From: Candidatus Omnitrophota bacterium
GTDB taxonomy: Bacteria > Omnitrophota > Gorgyraeia > Zapsychrales > Fredricksoniimonadaceae
Direction: 5' to 3'
Assembly: GCA_013285735.1 (NCBI GenBank)
Contig: JABDGZ010000015.1
Coordinates: 1-39,444, forward strand
DNA: 39,444 bases
Part shown: piece by piece, positions 34,141-39,444 of the stretch
Layout of the letters: each line of letters starts with the position of its first letter
Numbering within the stretch: position 1 is the first letter of the stretch
Translations under genes and position numbers: made by a program
Notes under the pieces: generated by a model
Database searches by the model: none
Told to the model about the DNA's origin: nothing
What the model saw: the letters and a program-made list of their open reading frames with translations, nothing else

Positions 34141-36145
34141 TGGGATAACCTGCTTCTTGTAATGTTTTTAAAGTCACCGGACCCTTGGCTAAAATCCGCC
34201 ATGAGCCGGGTATTTTACCATAATCCAAAAGAAAATTCTTCACTGTTGAAGGGCTGCTGAAAATAACACCGTCAATAGGTACAGATGGCAAATCACGCTT
34301 GGGAGGCTTGATGTTTTCATAAATGGTCACCGCCCTTACAATAGCCCCTACGCCTGTTAAAGCTTCCTTTAAAAACGGGTTAGGCAAAGAGGAGCGCGGC
34401 AATAAAATACGTTTTCCTTTTAAATCCAGCTGTTGGACCATAGCCTTAAACAACCCTTCTCCTGTTTCATCCTGGGAGACGATGGCCGGTTGGATAGAAT
34501 ACCCTTCCAAAGCCTTTTGGGTCTGACGCCCGATCACGGCAAAAATCTTTCGCCGGGCCATATCGTTGTGGGATGAGGCAGCAATTGCTTTAAAAAAATA
34601 TTCCCCGGCATACCAGCTGGTCAATGCAATAATATCCGCAGCTTCAAACGCTTGCAGTAAGTCTTTTTGCTGGGCTTTATCCATCATAGCCGGTTTGATA
34701 TCAATCATCGGCCAGGAGATAATATTCCCCAAATGCTGGTATAAACCAGGATGAGTACCGCAATGCAAAAAAGTTTTCTTCCGGATTGGTTTATAAGATT
34801 CAACTGTTTTTCCAACCACAATCAGCGCCGGAGGTTTCAAATCCTTGGCCAAAGCTTCTATTGTCGAAAGGGTACCCTTGACTATCTGTTCCTGGGGCTT
34901 GGTGCCATTGGCAATAATCATCACAGGCGCTTCTTTAGACCACCCAGCTTTTTGTAAAGATTCAATAATGATATTTAATTTAGTCAGACCCATTAAGAAA
35001 ACAAGCGTGTCTGCCTGGGGGATTGCCACAGATTTAGGATGAGCCTTGTCTTCATCTTCTTCATGGCCGCTGACAAAGGCAACGGATGAAGCCACTCCTC
35101 TTGCAGTTAAAGGAATTCCCAAGGAAGAAGGAATGCCCGTTGCTGAACTGACGCCAGGGATGATTTCAACGTCGATGTGATATGAACGTAAATATTGAAA
35201 CTCATCTGCCCCGCGGCCAAAAATTAACGGGTCTCCCCCTTTTAGACGAACAACATTTTTACCTGCAATGGCTTTATCTTTAAGCCTTCTTGAAAGCTCC
35301 TCCTGGGCCAGTGAATGTTCGCCTTTGCGTTTGCCGACGTAAATATGTTCTGCCTTGGAGGCATATTTTAAAAGACTTGTATCAAGTAAATAGTCATAAA
35401 AAACACAATCAGCATCTTCAAGGGCTTTAACTCCTTTAAGGGTTATTAGCTCAGGATCACCTGGACCAGCACCCACTAGAATGACCTTGCCGTATTGTCG
35501 ACGAACATCAATCACACTCAATAAATCAGCTAATTCCCGATCATTGCGACGACCGACCACCGCCAACTGCCCCTGCAACGGCATCCCTTCCCAGGGAAAG
35601 ATATCTTTAATCTCTGCTTCCAGCCCCAAACGCTTAAGAGCGCAGACAGCCACCACAATACCGTCTACCTTTGATTCTTTAATTAATTGTAAACGCTCGT
35701 TAATGGTCCCGCGAATATTGACGATCGTGACATCAGGACGTAGTTGAAGGATTTGTTTTTGACGCAAAACACTGCTAGTACCAACTCTCGCCTGCGGCGG
35801 CAAATCTTTCCAATGCACAGGCCCAACCCAGGCATCCCGATCATCCATTCCTTGAGTTAGGGCAAAAATCTTTAAACCTTCATTTAAATTTTGAGGTAAA
35901 TCTTTGGCGCTATGGATAGCAACGTCGGCTTTACCTTCAAGAATGGCGCGATCAATCGTATCGGTAAAAAAGTCATCGCTACTGCTCGTTAAAGGAGTGA
36001 CCTTATCCTTATCGCCGGTAGTTTCAATCTTTAAAACTTCATAATCAAGCACGCACCCCTGGGCTTTCAATTCACGGATAATTTCGTCAACTTGGGCCAA
36101 GGCCAACGGGCTTGAACGGGAAGCTATTTTAACAGGTAAATTCAT
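34121..36145 (-). CDS. Fused HemC-like (domain 3 missing) / uroporphyrinogen-III C-methyltransferase / uroporphyrinogen-III synthase
   Basis: HemC-like IASRSSPLALAQVDEI, DVAIHSAKDLP, VGTSSVLRQKQILQLRPDVTIVNIRGTINERL; SUMT VILVGAGPGDPELITLKGVKAL, VVRLKGGDPLIFGRGADE; C-terminal HemD-like GVIFSSPSTVKNFLLDYG. Confidence 0.92.
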   Translation of the reverse strand: MNLPVKIASRSSPLALAQVDEIIRELKAQGCVLDYEVLKIETTGDKDKVTPLTSSSDDFFTDTIDRAILEGKADVAIHSAKDLPQNLNEGLKIFALTQGMDDRDAWVGPVHWKDLPPQARVGTSSVLRQKQILQLRPDVTIVNIRGTINERLQLIKESKVDGIVVAVCALKRLGLEAEIKDIFPWEGMPLQGQLAVVGRRNDRELADLLSVIDVRRQYGKVILVGAGPGDPELITLKGVKALEDADCVFYDYLLDTSLLKYASKAEHIYVGKRKGEHSLAQEELSRRLKDKAIAGKNVVRLKGGDPLIFGRGADEFQYLRSYHIDVEIIPGVSSATGIPSSLGIPLTARGVASSVAFVSGHEEDEDKAHPKSVAIPQADTLVFLMGLTKLNIIIESLQKAGWSKEAPVMIIANGTKPQEQIVKGTLSTIEALAKDLKPPALIVVGKTVESYKPIRKKTFLHCGTHPGLYQHLGNIISWPMIDIKPAMMDKAQQKDLLQAFEAADIIALTSWYAGEYFFKAIAASSHNDMARRKIFAVIGRQTQKALEGYSIQPAIVSQDETGEGLFKAMVQQLDLKGKRILLPRSSLPNPFLKEALTGVGAIVRAVTIYENIKPPKRDLPSVPIDGVIFSSPSTVKNFLLDYGKIPGSWRILAKGPVTLKTLQEAGYPNATSLS

Positions 36146-36153
36146 GGGGCTTA

Positions 36154-39100
36154 TTATACATTCAATCCTAAAAATCCTGAAAGGCTTTTAAGCGGTTTAA
36201 TTGTAATTCTGCCAACTGTAAAACCACGGGAGTTTTGAAGCTGTCGCAGCATGGCAGGAGTAATATGAAATTTAATACCGCCCACGAGTGTCCCCATCGG
36301 GGATCCAGTTTTAATTTGGACATTCATATTTGCAGCAGTTAAATCGATACCACCAGTTCCTGTTACCAAAGCCTTATCCTCCTTGACTGGTTTAGCAGTA
36401 TTCCCTTCCCACTCATAAAATGTTGATCCTAAACAAGTACTTTTCAAGCGTTTTACCAATTGCTGCCGTTGTGTCAAATCAGCAAATCCAATTAGATAAA
36501 TATCTTGATCCATTACTCTATCTCCTAAATTCTTTACTTGGGCAGCAGCACCCAAAGCTGAATTCTTTCTACCCAAACCAAGTTCTTGAAGAGCTATATA
36601 ATCGGCTATTTCCTTTGGCGTGGTAAGAAAAGGAGGCACATTAACAGTTTGAGTTTGATTCTTAAGTAAGGTTGAAGCTGCTGTGTATTCATCATTAATA
36701 GCGTTAAATAAATTTTTAGCAAGCCCTATAGGCGTTCTACCCCCCACTTTAATTGCCTTGACCGAACCTTCAGGCGTAATTAAATAAACTTTTCCAAGTT
36801 TGTAATCACCCTCAGTCCCAGTACGCGTCTTATGAAATAATGCCTTGAGTGAATAAACAAGACTCAAAACCGTTTCTTCAGGGGATTTTACCAATTCGGT
36901 TAAATTAATAACAAAACTTGCATCAATCTCTTTATTAGCAACAGTCTCGTTTGTAATCAATTCGCCTCTTTTGGCCGATACCTTCCAGTTAATTGAACGC
37001 CTACTATCTCCAACTACATATGGACGCAAATTCACAACTTGATCTCCTGGACCTTTAGTCCTGGATCTATTACCGTTATGCTGTTGAGAAAAAACTTTTG
37101 ACCTATGTACTGTTGCCTTCGGCGTTTTTATAATTAAATCCAATGCTTTTTCTTGCAAACCTTCAAGTGTTAAAGCCTCTTGTTTGGTTTGTTGATCTTG
37201 GTGAATTGGATGACTGTTCCCAGGAGTTTCCAATACCTTGGAAACTCTTGCCATATATGTTTCAAAATCCTCACCAGATCTTGGCACAAAAGCTCTTTTC
37301 ATGGCCTGTCTGTCTCTAAACAACTTTGGATCAACCGCGACCGACAACAGTCTTTCTCGGGCAGAAATGATTGCCTGAGGGGAATGAGCAGGTAAGGCCA
37401 AAACTAAATCGACTAAGGCATTTTGCTGCTCATCCATTTCCAATCTTAGAGCGTCTAATTCCTGTTCATTTTTATCAGTAATACCTCCTAAAATAAGGCT
37501 TTGAGTTATTTCTTTTGCCCCTTTAATACCTCCAAACCCTTTGCCTTTAAACAAAGGATTTTTATCCCACATCTCATTAAAAGTATCTAAACCTGAAGCC
37601 CCCTTAACAATACGTTTGTCTTTTCTTAGGTAGTCAAGTTTCTTACTGGCAACAAAGAACACCACCGCTAATAAAACAAACCAAGCAACCCCATCATGAC
37701 TATCCTGAATTATAGATTCCACCAAAGAAAACGACGCAGTAGGAATATTATTAAAACTATGCGGCAGCTTATTTAACTCGTCATTAACTTTATTCCATCG
37801 ACCGAATGTATCCCAATCTGTCTTTAAATATACCCAATTATGCATTGAAACCCTGGGCAGCCAATACAAAGGATTGGGGTTATGCCGCATTTCCACATCA
37901 AAAGGAAGCGTTTGATTTGGCAGCTGCTTATGAATAAAAGCTAACGCTTGTCCAACATCTGCCTCTGAAGGGATACGTGATGGCATCGGCAAAACAACCG
38001 AGAAGCAGTCTCTGACATCTTTTAATTCATTTTCATATTTCTCCAATCTCCTAAGCCACAAACGTGATAAAACACTTTTAATAGCACCATTAATAACTTG
38101 TGCTTCATTATTAGAATAGTTGTAGTGCAAAGGAGATAAAAACACAGCCGCTAATTCAGGATCAAGAAATCTTTGCGACGCAAGGTTCTTTTCATAAGAA
38201 TCCAATATATTCAATAACTGCTCTTTTGTTAACCCGATATTAGGAACAGCCTCGGCAGATCGAAGCGTTTCTTTCATAAGGTCTGCCATCAAATACCTAA
38301 GTCCGTACCGTGTTAATACCTCATAAAGATCATTCATTTTACTTCTTGCGTGCTCACTATCAAGCTTTGCCACGGTGTTGGCAATGCCTGCGGATATAAC
38401 AGACATATTGCCGCGGAATACTTTTTCCACTTCTTCCGGATTTGCATAACGTCCATTTGCACGATTTCTATTTTCATAACTTTGGTTTTCATCTTGTTTC
38501 ATTGCTTCAATAAGATACCAGAATTTCTCCTCCACATTATCCAATGAACTGCCATTAAAATCTTTCAACAGCAGATCCACTCTTTCAGGCGGAATATCTG
38601 ATAAACTTGCTCCTAAAAGATTACTAACATCCTTTGACGCATGAGGCAAATTTAGATGCCCTAACTCCAAACTAGCAATTCGTGTTCCATAAGGATACGG
38701 CGGTCTTGCAATCATCCATTCCTCAGGAGAATTCGGAGTTCTAGTAAATACCACCATAACAGTGCCATTATCTAAACTATAAGCTCCAAATTCATGAAAT
38801 TTTTGACCTTCAATACCTAATTGAATAGCAATGGGTCCTGTTGCTTTTAGATTATGTTTTGTTGCATCCATATAAACTACAATATAATTATTTCGATCTT
38901 CAATGCCATTTGTTTTCATAAATACAGGGCTACCAACATCCCAAAGATTAAGCTTGCCTGACCACTCTGCATCACCCAAATGATGGATACTAGCCCATGG
39001 TCCCTGAAAAAAATGCCCTGCTTCTCGATCTTTAAAGGAAGTACCAATCTTTTGCCCTAAGACATACCATTTATTATCATCAAATAATCTAAAATCCTGA

Positions 39101-39444
39101 AGATAACCTACCCGTAACTGTACTCCTAACAATGCCTCGACAGAGTGCGTAGTTCCTGAAAGATCCCGTGAAAAGATAACAATACTTTTACCTTCGCGTA
39201 TTATACATGATCCATTTTCGTTCCTTTGTACATCCCCCGGTGAAGTAGTTGGAAATGATTTTAAGGACTTCAAAGCTTCTTCATCTGTGCCAACCCATCT
39301 ATAGCTCATCTTTCCGTTTGAATCATGTTGCCCAATCCTCATAACAAATTTTTCACTTTTCTTGTCCAAAAAGATCGGAAGATCTATGTGATCAAATTCA
39401 AGAGGAACACCTTTGACATATTGCTGTCCCAATACCTTGGTCCA
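36154..39444 (-). CDS. Giant modular protein G4 (N-terminus off the right edge): TM segment, DUF58-like domain, C-module
   Basis: ORF 36154..39432 uses a TTG codon and the frame stays open to base 39444 (WTKV-LGQQYVKG), so the gene is truncated. TM GVAWFVLLAVVFFVASKKL. DUF58-like GPGDQVVNLRPYVVGDSRRSINWKVSAKRGELITNETVANKEIDASFVINLT. C-module GGIDLTAANMNVQIK...GIKFHITPAMLRQLQNSRGFTVGRITIKPLKSLSGFLGLNV. Confidence 0.88.
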   Translation of the reverse strand, partial: WTKVLGQQYVKGVPLEFDHIDLPIFLDKKSEKFVMRIGQHDSNGKMSYRWVGTDEEALKSLKSFPTTSPGDVQRNENGSCIIREGKSIVIFSRDLSGTTHSVEALLGVQLRVGYLQDFRLFDDNKWYVLGQKIGTSFKDREAGHFFQGPWASIHHLGDAEWSGKLNLWDVGSPVFMKTNGIEDRNNYIVVYMDATKHNLKATGPIAIQLGIEGQKFHEFGAYSLDNGTVMVVFTRTPNSPEEWMIARPPYPYGTRIASLELGHLNLPHASKDVSNLLGASLSDIPPERVDLLLKDFNGSSLDNVEEKFWYLIEAMKQDENQSYENRNRANGRYANPEEVEKVFRGNMSVISAGIANTVAKLDSEHARSKMNDLYEVLTRYGLRYLMADLMKETLRSAEAVPNIGLTKEQLLNILDSYEKNLASQRFLDPELAAVFLSPLHYNYSNNEAQVINGAIKSVLSRLWLRRLEKYENELKDVRDCFSVVLPMPSRIPSEADVGQALAFIHKQLPNQTLPFDVEMRHNPNPLYWLPRVSMHNWVYLKTDWDTFGRWNKVNDELNKLPHSFNNIPTASFSLVESIIQDSHDGVAWFVLLAVVFFVASKKLDYLRKDKRIVKGASGLDTFNEMWDKNPLFKGKGFGGIKGAKEITQSLILGGITDKNEQELDALRLEMDEQQNALVDLVLALPAHSPQAIISARERLLSVAVDPKLFRDRQAMKRAFVPRSGEDFETYMARVSKVLETPGNSHPIHQDQQTKQEALTLEGLQEKALDLIIKTPKATVHRSKVFSQQHNGNRSRTKGPGDQVVNLRPYVVGDSRRSINWKVSAKRGELITNETVANKEIDASFVINLTELVKSPEETVLSLVYSLKALFHKTRTGTEGDYKLGKVYLITPEGSVKAIKVGGRTPIGLAKNLFNAINDEYTAASTLLKNQTQTVNVPPFLTTPKEIADYIALQELGLGRKNSALGAAAQVKNLGDRVMDQDIYLIGFADLTQRQQLVKRLKSTCLGSTFYEWEGNTAKPVKEDKALVTGTGGIDLTAANMNVQIKTGSPMGTLVGGIKFHITPAMLRQLQNSRGFTVGRITIKPLKSLSGFLGLNV

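Noticed and set aside
34323-38547. Plus-strand ORFs inside the hem cluster and G4 (34323-35747, 36420-36626, 37180-37395, 38350-38547) and minus 33396-33638
   Set aside because: Antisense or out-of-frame to clear HemC/HemB/G4 coding sequence.
1019-39444. Calling the giant proteins polymorphic toxins with immunity genes
   Set aside because: The architecture is reminiscent, but no toxin domain or consistent small immunity gene follows each giant gene, so only the modular pattern is claimed.
1-39444. CRISPR arrays, tRNA or rRNA genes
   Set aside because: No regularly spaced repeats or cloverleaf/TPsiC-like sequences were noticed; a tRNAscan/Infernal run would be needed to exclude them fully.

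Overview
39.4 kb, gene-dense and almost entirely minus-strand. Gene content and protein style (giant modular secreted proteins, TPR proteins) look like Omnitrophota/OP3; this is recall-based and untested. The most unusual content is four very large secreted or membrane proteins (G1-G4; G4 is cut by the right edge). They share a conserved N-terminal module (signal peptide, then 'LPxPGxMxxLxPxxxPxIxKGxxVHPxNP' through 'IPRKYFSGG') and a ~60-aa C-terminal module ('GGID[LF]...(I)KFHIDxAMLAQLxNxxGF...I.I.P...FLGL'). The middles are unrelated to each other: unknown, multi-TM, methyltransferase-like plus GNAT-like, and TM plus DUF58-like. Palindromic dispersed repeats of three types (VIPAKAGIQ, HPERSEGS, SPSLRGAVGDAAIS) sit in frame in the variable linkers of the N-terminal modules. 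The rest is housekeeping or accessory: a tyrosine recombinase at the left edge (missing from the ORF track), YbfB/YjiJ MFS, uracil-DNA glycosylase, PAP2, cytochrome c, KTSC/DUF1456/VF530 small genes, methyltransferase, TPR/TMTC-like protein, hydrolases, PilZ proteins, PLD nuclease, TruA, mannose-6-P isomerase-like cupin, and a hemL-hemB-hemC/cobA/hemD cluster. In the fused tetrapyrrole protein the HemC part appears to lack domain 3 and its cofactor-attachment cysteine. No tRNA, rRNA or CRISPR array was seen.
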